Shown here in pieces: positions 1 through 7,902 of a stretch of DNA of 64,000 nucleotides. The position numbers and the translations under genes are program-made. Below the pieces are notes generated by a model. That model saw nothing but the letters and a program-made list of their open reading frames with translations. It was not told the origin of the DNA and ran no database searches. Position 1 is the stretch's first letter. Each line of letters begins with the position of its first letter. Origin of the DNA: CAZQHK01 sp964593455 (GTDB lineage: Bacteria; Muiribacteriota; CAYSPT01); contig CAZQHK010000015.1 in the NCBI GenBank assembly GCA_964593455.1, positions 37,668-101,667 of the forward strand. The letters are read 5' to 3'.

Positions 1-133
1 GATACAATAATGGCCGAGGGACATGGAGTGTCGCCTCGTACAACCTTGATGGTTGGTCTACTAGGAAAGTAGCCTCCACCGACTTCTTTCTTGGTTGACC
101 GCTGATATTTAAGACAAAGGAGGTGTATTAAAG
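1..133 (+). promoter_or_regulatory. 5' leader of rpsO
   Basis: This stretch has no open frame of note and leads into a strong Shine-Dalgarno site, AAGGAGGTG at 117-125. Two small hairpins are visible: AACC/GGTT (42-45 with 51-54) and CTACT/AGTAG (58-62 with 68-72, loop AGGAA). S15 is known to autoregulate through leader structures in several bacteria, so an S15-binding leader is possible. I cannot match it to a known S15 leader class from sequence alone, and the upstream gene lies outside the window. Confidence 0.3.
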
Positions 134-403
134 GTGGGCCTTCAACCCGAATTAAAAACTCAGATCATTGAAGAGTACAGGACGCATGAGCAAGACAACG
201 GATCTCCCGAAGTGCAGATAGCCCTTCTTACTTACCGGATAAACCAGCTCAACGAGCACTTCAAACTGCACAAAAAAGATCATCACTCCCGCAGGGGACT
301 GCTCAAGATGGTCGGACAACGGCGTAGACTGCTCGATTACCTGAAAAGAATTGACCAGGAGCGCTATAAGCAGTTGATCAAACGACTTAAACTGAGGAAA
401 TAG
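134..403 (+). CDS. rpsO: 30S ribosomal protein S15
   Basis: S15 binds 16S rRNA early in assembly of the small-subunit platform. The 89-residue product has the usual length and all family hallmarks: an N-terminal helix (MGLQPELKTQIIEEY), the HEQDNGSPEVQIALLT segment, LNEHFKLHKKDHHSRRGLL, and the C-terminal DYLKRIDQERYKQLIKRLKLR helix. The start is a GTG placed 8 bases after an AAGGAGGTG Shine-Dalgarno site. The gene is followed directly by pnp, the classic rpsO-pnp order. Identification is secure. Confidence 0.98.
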   Translation: MGLQPELKTQIIEEYRTHEQDNGSPEVQIALLTYRINQLNEHFKLHKKDHHSRRGLLKMVGQRRRLLDYLKRIDQERYKQLIKRLKLRK

Positions 404-404
404 T

Positions 405-455
405 CCACTTAATCTTACGTTTGACCGGTGTCGGTCCGGCGTTAAGTTAGAGTGG
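405..455 (+). promoter_or_regulatory. rpsO-pnp intercistronic hairpin
   Basis: The gap between rpsO and pnp folds into a long imperfect stem. CCACT at 405-409 pairs with AGTGG at 451-455, the CTTA/TAAG parts further in continue it, and a perfect apical hairpin GACCG-GTGT-CGGTC sits at 423-436. In E. coli a hairpin in this position carries the RNase III cut used in PNPase autoregulation and also affects rpsO mRNA decay. Equivalent function here is inferred from position and shape only. Confidence 0.55.
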
Positions 456-465
456 AAATGTATGA

Positions 466-2682
466 ATGAAAGATAGGTGTTTTTTAAAAATGGAAACTGA
501 ATACGAACGTGCCACGGAAGCATCATCCGGGCCACGTGCAATTACAGCCGAAGCCTCGGTGGGAGAAACTCCCATACACTTCGAGACCGGCCGTATAGCC
601 AAACAGGCTGATGGCTCCGTGATAGTAACGTGCGGAGAATCGAAAGTCCTGGTTACCGCCTGCGGAGCAAGAGACTCAAAAGGAGCTGTTCCTTTTCTGC
701 CTCTCACAGTGGAGTTTAGAGAAGTATCCGCCGCCGCCGGTAAGATTCCGGGCGGGTTTTTCCGGAGAGAAGGCCGTCCGGCCACCGAGGCAACATTGTC
801 AGCCCGGATGATCGACCGGCCGATCCGGCCCCTGTTCCCCAAAGGATACAACTATGAAACCCAGGTGATCGCTCTGGTCCTTTCCTATGACCAGGAACAC
901 CCGACGGATATTCTGGGGATAAACGGAACTTCGATAGCTCTTTCGATGTCGAACATTCCCTGGGACGGCCCCATCGGAGCCGTCAGGATGGGCTACTATG
1001 AAGACCAGTTGATCGTCAACCCGACTGAAAACCAGATAGACAACGGTCTTCTCAACCTGGTGGTAGTCGGCAAGAAAGACGGAATCTTAATGGTGGAAGC
1101 CGGGGTCCTCGAGCTCGACGAAGACATCATCCTCGACGCCCTGGTGATGGCTCAGCAGGGAATCGCCACCATCATTGCCGCCCAGGAAACGATGATCCGG
1201 CAGGTAGCGAAACCAAAGAAAGAATTTGTCGTTGACGAGATACCGGAAGAGATCCGCTCCCAGGTGAACAGCCTCTGTGAAGGCAAGTTGACTACCGCCA
1301 TCATGGTTCAGGGCAAGCACGATCGCGAAGCCGCTCTCAAGGAACTGAAAACCGCCATCCTTGAAGAAATCTGCGGGACCGAGGAGACAGAGGGACTTAT
1401 CCCCCTGGTCAAGAGCTATTTCGACGAAGCCAAGAAGGCCGAAGCCAGGCGACTTATCCTGGTAGAAGGCCGGCGTGCCGATGGAAGAGGCTGCACCGAT
1501 ATCAGACCCATCTGGGGATCTACCAGCGAGCTGCCCCGGACACACGGTTCGGCGCTTTTCACCCGGGGAGAAACCCAGGCATTGGGTTCCGTGACCCTGG
1601 GAACCGCTCGTGAAGAACAGATTATCGACGGGTTGAAAGACGAGTACCGTAAACGCTTTATGCTCCATTACAACTTCTTCCCGTTTTGTGTCGGGGAATG
1701 CAAGTTCCTGCGCGGCCCAGGCCGGCGCGAGATCGGGCATGGCGTACTGGCCGAACGGGCCCTCACGCCAATCCTGCCGTCGAAAGAAGACTTCCCGTAC
1801 ACCATTCGGATTGTGTCGGATATCATGGAAAGCAACGGATCGTCTTCCATGGCGTCGGTGTGCGTTGGCAGCCTGGCCATGATGGACGCCGGGGTACCGA
1901 TAAAGTCACCCGTGGCCGGAATCGCGATGGGCTTGATAATGAAGGACGGGCATCACGCAATCCTGACCGACATCAGCGGTTTCGAGGACCATCTCGGTGA
2001 CATGGACTTCAAGGTGGCCGGCACCCGCACGGGTCTTACCGCCCTGCAGATGGACAACAAGGTCGGAGCCCTGCCGCGAGAGATTCTTGAGGAGGCACTC
2101 AAACAGGCCAAAGACGCACGATGCCACATACTCGACAAGATGGAACTGGTCCTGGACCAGCCCAGAGAAATTCTTTCCGAACATGCTCCGAAGATCGTTA
2201 TTATGAAGGTCCCGCAGGAGCAAATCGGGACGGTCATCGGCCCCGGCGGCCGGATGATCCGCAAAATTATCGAGGAGACCGGTTGCGACATCGAGATAGA
2301 GGACGATGGCACTGTTTTCATTATATCCCCTACGTCTGAAGGTATCCAGAGTGCCAGAGCAATGGTCGAAGGCCTTACCGCCGAAATCGAAGTCGGCGGA
2401 ACCTATCTTGGACGGATTACCAGGCTTATGAATTTTGGTGCTTTCACTGAGATTCTACCCGGAAAAGAAGGGCTTGTTCACATATCCCAACTGGCTTTTG
2501 AACGGGTAAACAAGGTGGAAGATATCGTAAAAGTCGGTGACGAAATCGTGGTGAAAGTCTTGGAGATCGACGACCAGAAGAGGATTAATCTGAGTCGGAA
2601 AGCAGCTCTCAGAGATCAGCAGAAGGGTATCAAACCGACTATTATAGGCGGGGAAGAAAGCCAGAAGCTGTTTAAAAAATAG
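466..2682 (+). CDS. pnp: Polyribonucleotide nucleotidyltransferase (PNPase)
   Basis: PNPase degrades RNA 3' to 5' by phosphorolysis and is a degradosome component. The 738-residue frame shows the full family layout: a first RNase PH domain (ETGRIAKQADGSVIV, FFRREGRPATEATLSARMIDRPIRPLFP), a helical linker, a second catalytic RNase PH domain (RGPGRREIGHGVLAERAL, SNGSSSMASVCVGSLAMMDAGVP, SGFEDHLGDMDFKVAGT), a KH domain (IGTVIGPGGRMIRKIIEETG) and a C-terminal S1 domain (YLGRITRLMNFGAFTEILPGKEGLVHISQL). An internal ATG at 490, about 11 bases after AGGTG, is an alternative start and may be the better one, because the first 8 residues look non-homologous. It lies downstream of rpsO and the intercistronic hairpin. 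Confidence 0.98.
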   Translation: MKDRCFLKMETEYERATEASSGPRAITAEASVGETPIHFETGRIAKQADGSVIVTCGESKVLVTACGARDSKGAVPFLPLTVEFREVSAAAGKIPGGFFRREGRPATEATLSARMIDRPIRPLFPKGYNYETQVIALVLSYDQEHPTDILGINGTSIALSMSNIPWDGPIGAVRMGYYEDQLIVNPTENQIDNGLLNLVVVGKKDGILMVEAGVLELDEDIILDALVMAQQGIATIIAAQETMIRQVAKPKKEFVVDEIPEEIRSQVNSLCEGKLTTAIMVQGKHDREAALKELKTAILEEICGTEETEGLIPLVKSYFDEAKKAEARRLILVEGRRADGRGCTDIRPIWGSTSELPRTHGSALFTRGETQALGSVTLGTAREEQIIDGLKDEYRKRFMLHYNFFPFCVGECKFLRGPGRREIGHGVLAERALTPILPSKEDFPYTIRIVSDIMESNGSSSMASVCVGSLAMMDAGVPIKSPVAGIAMGLIMKDGHHAILTDISGFEDHLGDMDFKVAGTRTGLTALQMDNKVGALPREILEEALKQAKDARCHILDKMELVLDQPREILSEHAPKIVIMKVPQEQIGTVIGPGGRMIRKIIEETGCDIEIEDDGTVFIISPTSEGIQSARAMVEGLTAEIEVGGTYLGRITRLMNFGAFTEILPGKEGLVHISQLAFERVNKVEDIVKVGDEIVVKVLEIDDQKRINLSRKAALRDQQKGIKPTIIGGEESQKLFKK

Positions 2683-2725
2683 TACGAGTACGTTTCAACC
2701 CGTGGTCAGAGAGGACGTGGAAACC

Positions 2726-3694
2726 ATGGAAGAGCAACGGGAGATGGAAGACAGGTTGTCATACACTATCAGGACGATTGACGATGTCACCGTGGTAGAT
2801 CTTATCGGCGAGCTCGATATGTATACGCTGCCGCTTGCTCAGGAACTCCTGAATACCCTCCTTTCTGATCAGCGCAACAAAATCATCTTCAATCTGGCTA
2901 AACTCAGGTACGTTGACAGTTCGGGATTGGGTTTCTTCACGGGCACCCTGAAGAATGTCAGGCAACGAGGAGGAGACATGAAGCTGGTTAATCTCAGTTC
3001 CTATATCTCCAGGATCTTTGCCCTGATTCACCTGGATTATTTCATCGACGTGTTTGAAAGCACCAGGGAAGCAGCTGAAAGCTTCAAGGAAGCGCTTGAA
3101 AACGCTATCGAGAAGCACCGTAAAGCGGTGGAACTCAACCAGGGGTATCCTGACGCTCATCTCAAGCTTGGTTTGTCTTACCGGGCCAAAGGAGAGTACG
3201 AGAAAGCGATTAACGAGCTGAAGGAAGCCGTTACTCTCAATCCCGACTATGCCGAAGCCTGGCTGGCACTGGGGAAGGTTTTCAAGGATCGGGCTTTGCT
3301 GAAAGAAGCGGAAGAAAACCTGAAGAAAGCCCTGGAACTTGACCCCAAGAGTGCCGAGACGCTGGCCGAACTGGGAATGCTTTACGGAGATCGGAAGATG
3401 CTGGTTGAAGCCGAGGCTAAGTTCCGGGCCGCCATCGACCTGAATCCCGGCTATGCGGATTATCATTTCTATCTGGCCGAGGTACTTAGAAGTCAGGGCA
3501 AGAAGGTAGAAGCAGTCAACGAGTACCGGGAAGCTCTGGCGATCAACCAGAGTTACATCCGGGCTCGGCTTTTACTGGCTCAAACCCTGCTTGAGATCGG
3601 ACAGGAAGATGAAGGACGGGAAAATCTGAAAAAAGTCCTTGATGGCGCTTTCGACGAGACTATGCGTCGTAAAGCGAAGGAACTCATGGAATAA
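2726..3694 (+). CDS. STAS domain protein with C-terminal TPR repeats
   Basis: Residues about 10-110 form a STAS (anti-sigma-factor antagonist) domain: the VVDLIGELDMYTLPLAQELL strand-helix, then the KLRYVDSSGLGFF motif, whose serine is the usual phosphorylation site. The rest is about five TPR units with the canonical spacing (AHLKLGLSYRAKGEYEKAI, AWLALGKVFKDRALLKEAE, and so on). The ATG at 2726 is preferred over the GTG at 2702 because GAGGA at 2711-2715 precedes it by 10 bases. STAS proteins bind kinase or anti-sigma partners; the TPR tail would add protein-binding surface. The partner is not visible in this window. It sits close behind pnp in the same direction. Confidence 0.85.
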   Translation: MEEQREMEDRLSYTIRTIDDVTVVDLIGELDMYTLPLAQELLNTLLSDQRNKIIFNLAKLRYVDSSGLGFFTGTLKNVRQRGGDMKLVNLSSYISRIFALIHLDYFIDVFESTREAAESFKEALENAIEKHRKAVELNQGYPDAHLKLGLSYRAKGEYEKAINELKEAVTLNPDYAEAWLALGKVFKDRALLKEAEENLKKALELDPKSAETLAELGMLYGDRKMLVEAEAKFRAAIDLNPGYADYHFYLAEVLRSQGKKVEAVNEYREALAINQSYIRARLLLAQTLLEIGQEDEGRENLKKVLDGAFDETMRRKAKELME

Positions 3695-3716
3695 CAGTCG
3701 AAAGGTCGTTTTAACC

Positions 3717-4472
3717 ATGGGGAAGAGTTTATATAATAAAGTTGTAATCGTTTCCAACGGTAATATTGATCCGGCTGAACTCCGGATAATTAATGAAAAA
3801 GACTTCATCATCTGCGCCGATGGGGGTGCCAATTTTCTGATTGAAACGGACATAACCCCCAATCTGATCGTCGGCGACCTGGATTCAATCGATGACGAGG
3901 TCCATCATCACTACAAAAACAAAGACTGTGATTTCATCGAGTTTGATACCGAGGAAGACAAAACTGACACCCATCTGTCGCTGGAGTACTCACTGCAAAA
4001 TATCATTTGCAGCGAGATTGTCATTTTGGGTGCCCTCGGACTCAGATTCGATCACACGCTGGCCAACCTTCACCTGCTTTACAATGCCAAACGCGATCAC
4101 GATAAACTCGCGGAAGAAACAGGTGAGACGCATCCTTTGAACATCAGGATCGTCTCCAACGCCGGCGAGATTACAGTGACCGACGGAACACTCAAACTGC
4201 AGGGAGAACCTGGCGATCTGGTATCTTTTATACCTCTCACCGACAAAGTCGGGAAGATAGAGTGCAGCGGTTTGAAGTTTCCGGTGACCGAGAAGTCCCT
4301 ACTTCACGAGGACGAAAGTGGTCTCAGCAACGAGATGACAGACAACGAGGCTTGTATCACCATTAATGAAGGCATCATGATGGTGGTCAAAAAGCGCAAG
4401 CAATCGAGTGATTTATTGCGAATCAACAGCGGCCCGGCACCGATCTTTTTCACCAAACCGAAGGGTCACTGA
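3717..4472 (+). CDS. thiN: Thiamine pyrophosphokinase
   Basis: This enzyme transfers pyrophosphate from ATP to thiamine to give thiamine diphosphate. The 251-residue product shows the family signature: FIICADGGANFL, PNLIVGDLDSIDDEV and FDTEEDKTDTHLSLEYSL in the catalytic domain, GALGLRFDHTLANLHLL, and a C-terminal beta-barrel thiamine-binding half (GDLVSFIPLTDKVGKIECSGLKFPV). The start at 3717 is chosen because the upstream in-frame extension overlaps the previous gene and does not look homologous. About 55 bases separate it from rpmB. Confidence 0.93.
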   Translation: MGKSLYNKVVIVSNGNIDPAELRIINEKDFIICADGGANFLIETDITPNLIVGDLDSIDDEVHHHYKNKDCDFIEFDTEEDKTDTHLSLEYSLQNIICSEIVILGALGLRFDHTLANLHLLYNAKRDHDKLAEETGETHPLNIRIVSNAGEITVTDGTLKLQGEPGDLVSFIPLTDKVGKIECSGLKFPVTEKSLLHEDESGLSNEMTDNEACITINEGIMMVVKKRKQSSDLLRINSGPAPIFFTKPKGH

Positions 4473-4526
4473 CAAAGAGATCGAATTGTTTCCGGCCACG
4501 GGAATACCCGGAAGGGTGAGTTACGC

Positions 4527-4715
4527 ATGGCAAGAGTTTGTGAAATATGCGAAAAAGGGAGAATGACCGGTAATAAGGTCAGCCATTCCCACAGAAAAAC
4601 CAGGCGGGTTTGGGAACCCAACCTGCAGAAGGTCAAATACCAGGCAAAGGGACAGGTCAAACGCGGACTGGTCTGCACCAAGTGTTTAAAAAAGGGAAAA
4701 ATAGACAAGGTTTAA
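4527..4715 (+). CDS. rpmB: 50S ribosomal protein L28
   Basis: The 62-residue product matches L28: MARVCEICEKGRMTGNKVSHS, then the HRKTRRVWEPNLQ core, and a C-terminal CTKCLKKGKI. The paired CxxC motifs (CEIC and CTKC) mark the zinc-binding form of L28. The gene follows thiN and precedes two pseudopilin genes by 42 bases, so a ribosomal protein gene sits upstream of secretion/pilus-like genes in the same direction. Confidence 0.97.
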   Translation: MARVCEICEKGRMTGNKVSHSHRKTRRVWEPNLQKVKYQAKGQVKRGLVCTKCLKKGKIDKV

Positions 4716-4757
4716 AGCAGAGGCTGTGGGGGATCACCGGGCTGGAGGTATAACCCC

Positions 4758-5870
4758 GTGACATCCAAAAACCGTGGTATTACGATCATCGAACTGCTGG
4801 CGGTGGTCACTATCCTGGGTATTCTTGCGGCTATCGTCACCCCGGTGGCCCAGGTGGTAATTACCCGGGAACTCGAACTCGATCTGATGCGCCACCTGAG
4901 GGGGGTCAGGCGGGGAATTGACAATTCTCACGAAATAGCCGTCCGATGCTGGGTGGATAACGTAGTCAACCGAAAAGATAGTGACCGATGCCGCCAGTGC
5001 AACAATTTATTGACCGCTGTGCTTTGTCCGAATCCTTTACACGTTAATCAGTCGGAACGATGGAATGCCAGATCGCTCATCAGATGCAATAACGCAATCA
5101 GCGCGCCGCCGGGCCCCTGCCTGGATCCTGACGGTCAGGGAGGATATCGTCTAGACAATATACTTTGCCCTGTCTGTAACCAAAAAATACCAGCTTTCGA
5201 CAGCAGTACCGGCGAACCCATAGTAAGGTGCACCGCAATAGACCCGAATACAGGGAGTATCTGCGGAGGTGTTGTGGAAAAATACCAAAACTACCCGCTG
5301 ACCAACTATCCCACTGCGTTTCAGGACATGTACATTCTCAACACGCTTCGCTTCTCGTTCACGTACAATCCCGTTACCGCCGGCCGGGAAGACTGGGACA
5401 TCACCCTGTTCCGCCCGCCCGGGAGACGGAGTTTCGATCTGGCCGTGAATGGTGTGGAAATTATCTCCTACATGGCCAGTCCCCCAAACTCGGGCACCGT
5501 TACTGACGGCTACCCGCGGAAAGACGCTACAAACGGTCTACTCAGGGAAGGCAACGGGTATATCCTCGAATCCTGGGAATGGAAAAGCCTACTGGATGAA
5601 TACGGTTATTTGGACCTCAATAAATGGTCTGTCTACGCGGCTAATTACGGTATTACCGTTTTTGACGGGAATACGGATACATTCAGGAGTTTTGGCGCAG
5701 TTTTCACAGCCTATCCAAACGCGACAAGCAATTCTTTTACCTATATTTTGCCGAGTGGAATAACGATTAAGCAGATTTACCTCCCTCAGATCTATGACGT
5801 ACACTTTCCACTCCTTTCCAAAGTGAACCGATTGACCCTTGACGGCAAGAAGAAATACAGCGATCTGTAA
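4758..5870 (+). CDS. Prepilin-type protein with cysteine-rich loop
   Basis: The N-terminus (RGITIIELLAVVTILGILAAI) is a type II/IV prepilin signal with Glu at mature position 5 and a following hydrophobic helix, so a prepilin peptidase should process it. The 370-residue product is far longer than a major pilin. After the helix comes a cysteine-rich stretch, residues about 65-175, with CRQC, LLTAVLC, RCNNA, CPVC, RCTA and ICGG, which looks like one or more structural zinc sites. The remainder is beta-rich and of unknown function. The start is GTG. A second pseudopilin gene follows 43 bases later. The specific role (minor pilin, type II secretion pseudopilin or other) is not known. Confidence 0.8.
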   Translation: MTSKNRGITIIELLAVVTILGILAAIVTPVAQVVITRELELDLMRHLRGVRRGIDNSHEIAVRCWVDNVVNRKDSDRCRQCNNLLTAVLCPNPLHVNQSERWNARSLIRCNNAISAPPGPCLDPDGQGGYRLDNILCPVCNQKIPAFDSSTGEPIVRCTAIDPNTGSICGGVVEKYQNYPLTNYPTAFQDMYILNTLRFSFTYNPVTAGREDWDITLFRPPGRRSFDLAVNGVEIISYMASPPNSGTVTDGYPRKDATNGLLREGNGYILESWEWKSLLDEYGYLDLNKWSVYAANYGITVFDGNTDTFRSFGAVFTAYPNATSNSFTYILPSGITIKQIYLPQIYDVHFPLLSKVNRLTLDGKKKYSDL

Positions 5871-5913
5871 ACCTGAAGTTCGGGCAACACGAAGTGAACG
5901 GAGCGCCTGACAC

Positions 5914-6525
5914 ATGATAAACCGTGGTACGAAGCAGAAACGAAGAGGACACAGCAGCCGGGGCCTTTCGCTGGTGGAAGTGATGGCCGTCATCACTATC
6001 ATGAGCGTGCTGGTCATCCTGGCTGAACCGCTTGGTTCGGTCATCTTCGTCCGGGAAAAGGAGATCCTTCTCCTTCAAACCCTGCGGCGAATAAGAAAAG
6101 CCATCGACCAGTACCATGAACGGGACTCCAATGCTGACGGTACGCCTGACTATATCTGGCCGCGTTCCTGGGTGGACCTCTATGACAGCGGTTTTATCAA
6201 GTCCAGTATGACCGTCAATCCCATTTCCGGAGAGGTCGAAGATTGGGCGGTTATTTTATCGCTGCCCGATTCCGGTTCCACAGCCATGAACCTGATCAAT
6301 GCCGGGAATGCCCGGTATCCCCATGATCCTATTTTTCACATCTCCCCCCGTGACTGGCACGTCATGCTGGACAGTTTCAGTTACCCGGACCAACTTCCGA
6401 ACCGGCAGCCATGGAACGGAGCTAATTTTGGACAATTCTACGGCGACGGCGTGGGAATATGGGACATCCGATACCCCGAAGCCCGGATCGGTCTTGACGA
6501 ACGATCGACCTACGACATGTGGTGA
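5914..6525 (+). CDS. Type II secretion/type IV pilus pseudopilin-like protein
   Basis: The 203-residue product has a basic leader, then GLSLVEVMAVITIMSVLVILAEP, a prepilin-type cleavage and methylation motif with E at mature position 5. The central LLLQTLRRIRKAIDQYHERDSNADGTPDY and the C-terminal WNGANFGQFYGDGVGIWDIRY pattern resemble GspG-like pseudopilins. It shares layout with the preceding gene (helix, then a Leu-Arg-Arg-Ile/Val-Arg motif) and the two probably form one pseudopilus or fibre. Its stop lies 19 bases before pgsA. No secretion ATPase or platform gene is present here. Confidence 0.8.
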   Translation: MINRGTKQKRRGHSSRGLSLVEVMAVITIMSVLVILAEPLGSVIFVREKEILLLQTLRRIRKAIDQYHERDSNADGTPDYIWPRSWVDLYDSGFIKSSMTVNPISGEVEDWAVILSLPDSGSTAMNLINAGNARYPHDPIFHISPRDWHVMLDSFSYPDQLPNRQPWNGANFGQFYGDGVGIWDIRYPEARIGLDERSTYDMW

Positions 6526-6544
6526 AAGGCAGGCTACCGGTACT

Positions 6545-7174
6545 ATGGGTATCACTTCCGCCCCGGTGAAAAAAAAATCATCTATCCTGAACCTGCCCAA
6601 CACCTTGACCGGTCTCAGGATAGTTTTGACCCCACTATTTCTCTGGCTTTTCCACCAGGGAGATTCTTTTAAATCGGCTTTCGCCCTGCTCTGCCTTATC
6701 GGCTTGACTGATTTTCTGGACGGCACGGTTGCCAGGTATACCGGCCAGGTTACCAGGCTGGGACAGATTCTCGACCCCATGGCCGATAAGTTTTTCCTGG
6801 TCAGTTCGATGGGGGTCCTGGCCTGGGAAGACTCACGACTGCTGCTGCCGGTAGGGATTATTATCGGTCGAGACATACTCGTAATCGTAACGTCTTTCAT
6901 ATTTTACCTGAATGGGAAAATCGAACAGGTCCAGGCTCACGTACTCGGCAAATTAGCCGCCGCGCTTCAGGTGCTGGGTGTGGTTACCGCCTTCATCACC
7001 CATGCCTGGCGACCGGATCCCGGGCTGGCACCCATACCGTTTTACCTGCTCTCCAGCGCCGCCTTGTTCTCCATCGTGTCGGGAACAATTTATATCGTAA
7101 GAAGTTGGACCCGCCCCCGACACCGGTCCCATCTTTACAGCAAGGAGGGATTTGAGTGCCAGAGGAGCGTCTGA
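6545..7174 (+). CDS. pgsA: CDP-diacylglycerol-glycerol-3-phosphate 3-phosphatidyltransferase
   Basis: The enzyme makes phosphatidylglycerol phosphate from CDP-diacylglycerol at the inner membrane. The 209-residue protein has several hydrophobic helices and the exact CDP-alcohol phosphotransferase motif DG-x2-AR-x8-G-x3-D-x3-D, seen as DGTVARYTGQ followed by GQILDPMAD. NLPNTLTGLRIVLTPLF is the typical N-terminus. The ATG at 6545 follows a GAAAGGCAGG site. A longer frame that begins at 6299 overlaps the pseudopilin gene and was not used. The 3' end overlaps the pseudouridine synthase gene by 19 bases. Confidence 0.92.
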   Translation: MGITSAPVKKKSSILNLPNTLTGLRIVLTPLFLWLFHQGDSFKSAFALLCLIGLTDFLDGTVARYTGQVTRLGQILDPMADKFFLVSSMGVLAWEDSRLLLPVGIIIGRDILVIVTSFIFYLNGKIEQVQAHVLGKLAAALQVLGVVTAFITHAWRPDPGLAPIPFYLLSSAALFSIVSGTIYIVRSWTRPRHRSHLYSKEGFECQRSV

Positions 7175-7902
7175 ACAAAATCATCTCCCGAAGTGGAATA
7201 GCCTCACGACGGACAGCGGAGAAATTGATGATCTCAGGTATGGTTACCGTCAATGGAATCACGGTTACAAATCCAGGAGCAAAAGCCGATCCGGGCCGTG
7301 ATCGGATTACCGTCAACAATAATCCGCTGCCACCCCCGCAACCCTACCGTTACATCCTTCTTAACAAACCGCCCGGTGTACTCTCAACCGCCTCCGATCC
7401 TTTCGGCCGGAAACACGTGATCGGGTTGATTGCCGAAAACCATGTCCGTCTCTACCCGGTAGGCCGGTTGGATAAGGATACCACCGGTGCTCTGCTGCTC
7501 ACTAATGATGGAAGTCTGGCCTATCGTCTAACGCATCCGCGCTTTAAAGCCGAAAAGATATACCAGGCCCATGTCAAGGGTCGACCCAAGAAATATGATC
7601 TTGACCGGCTCATAAAAGGGATCACGTTGGATGAAGGACCAGCCCGGTGCGATCGGGTTTGCATCAAGAAAAAAGGAATATCAAAAACCGTCGTGGAACT
7701 GGTTCTGCACGAAGGGAAAAAACGTCAAATAAGAAGAATGCTTGAAAAGATTGGGTATCCCGTGGTAAAACTCCATCGAATAGCCATTGGCGGAATCAGG
7801 TTGGCCAAACTGGCCCAGGGAGAGTGGAGAGACTTGACTGATACGGAAGTCGGAAAGCTGAGGGAAGAATGCTGGTTCAAAAAAAACTCGACAATGGGTT
7901 GA
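7156..7902 (+). CDS. RsuA/RluB-type rRNA pseudouridine synthase
   Basis: The 248-residue product has an N-terminal S4 RNA-binding domain (RLNKIISRSGIASRRTAEKLM, VTVNGITV) and the catalytic pseudouridine synthase domain with YPVGRLDKDTTGALLLTNDG, which contains the catalytic aspartate, plus HEGKKRQIRRMLEKIGYPV near the C-terminus. Members modify a uridine in 16S or 23S rRNA; which one cannot be told. The GTG start has a strong AAGGAGG site 7 bases upstream inside the end of pgsA. It overlaps the next gene by 34 bases, which implies translational coupling. Confidence 0.93.
   Translation: MPEERLNKIISRSGIASRRTAEKLMISGMVTVNGITVTNPGAKADPGRDRITVNNNPLPPPQPYRYILLNKPPGVLSTASDPFGRKHVIGLIAENHVRLYPVGRLDKDTTGALLLTNDGSLAYRLTHPRFKAEKIYQAHVKGRPKKYDLDRLIKGITLDEGPARCDRVCIKKKGISKTVVELVLHEGKKRQIRRMLEKIGYPVVKLHRIAIGGIRLAKLAQGEWRDLTDTEVGKLREECWFKKNSTMG

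Noticed and set aside
6299..6544. 5' extension of pgsA into the pseudopilin gene
   Set aside because: It is the out-of-frame shadow of the pseudopilin gene; the ATG at 6545 has a ribosome site and gives the normal family length.
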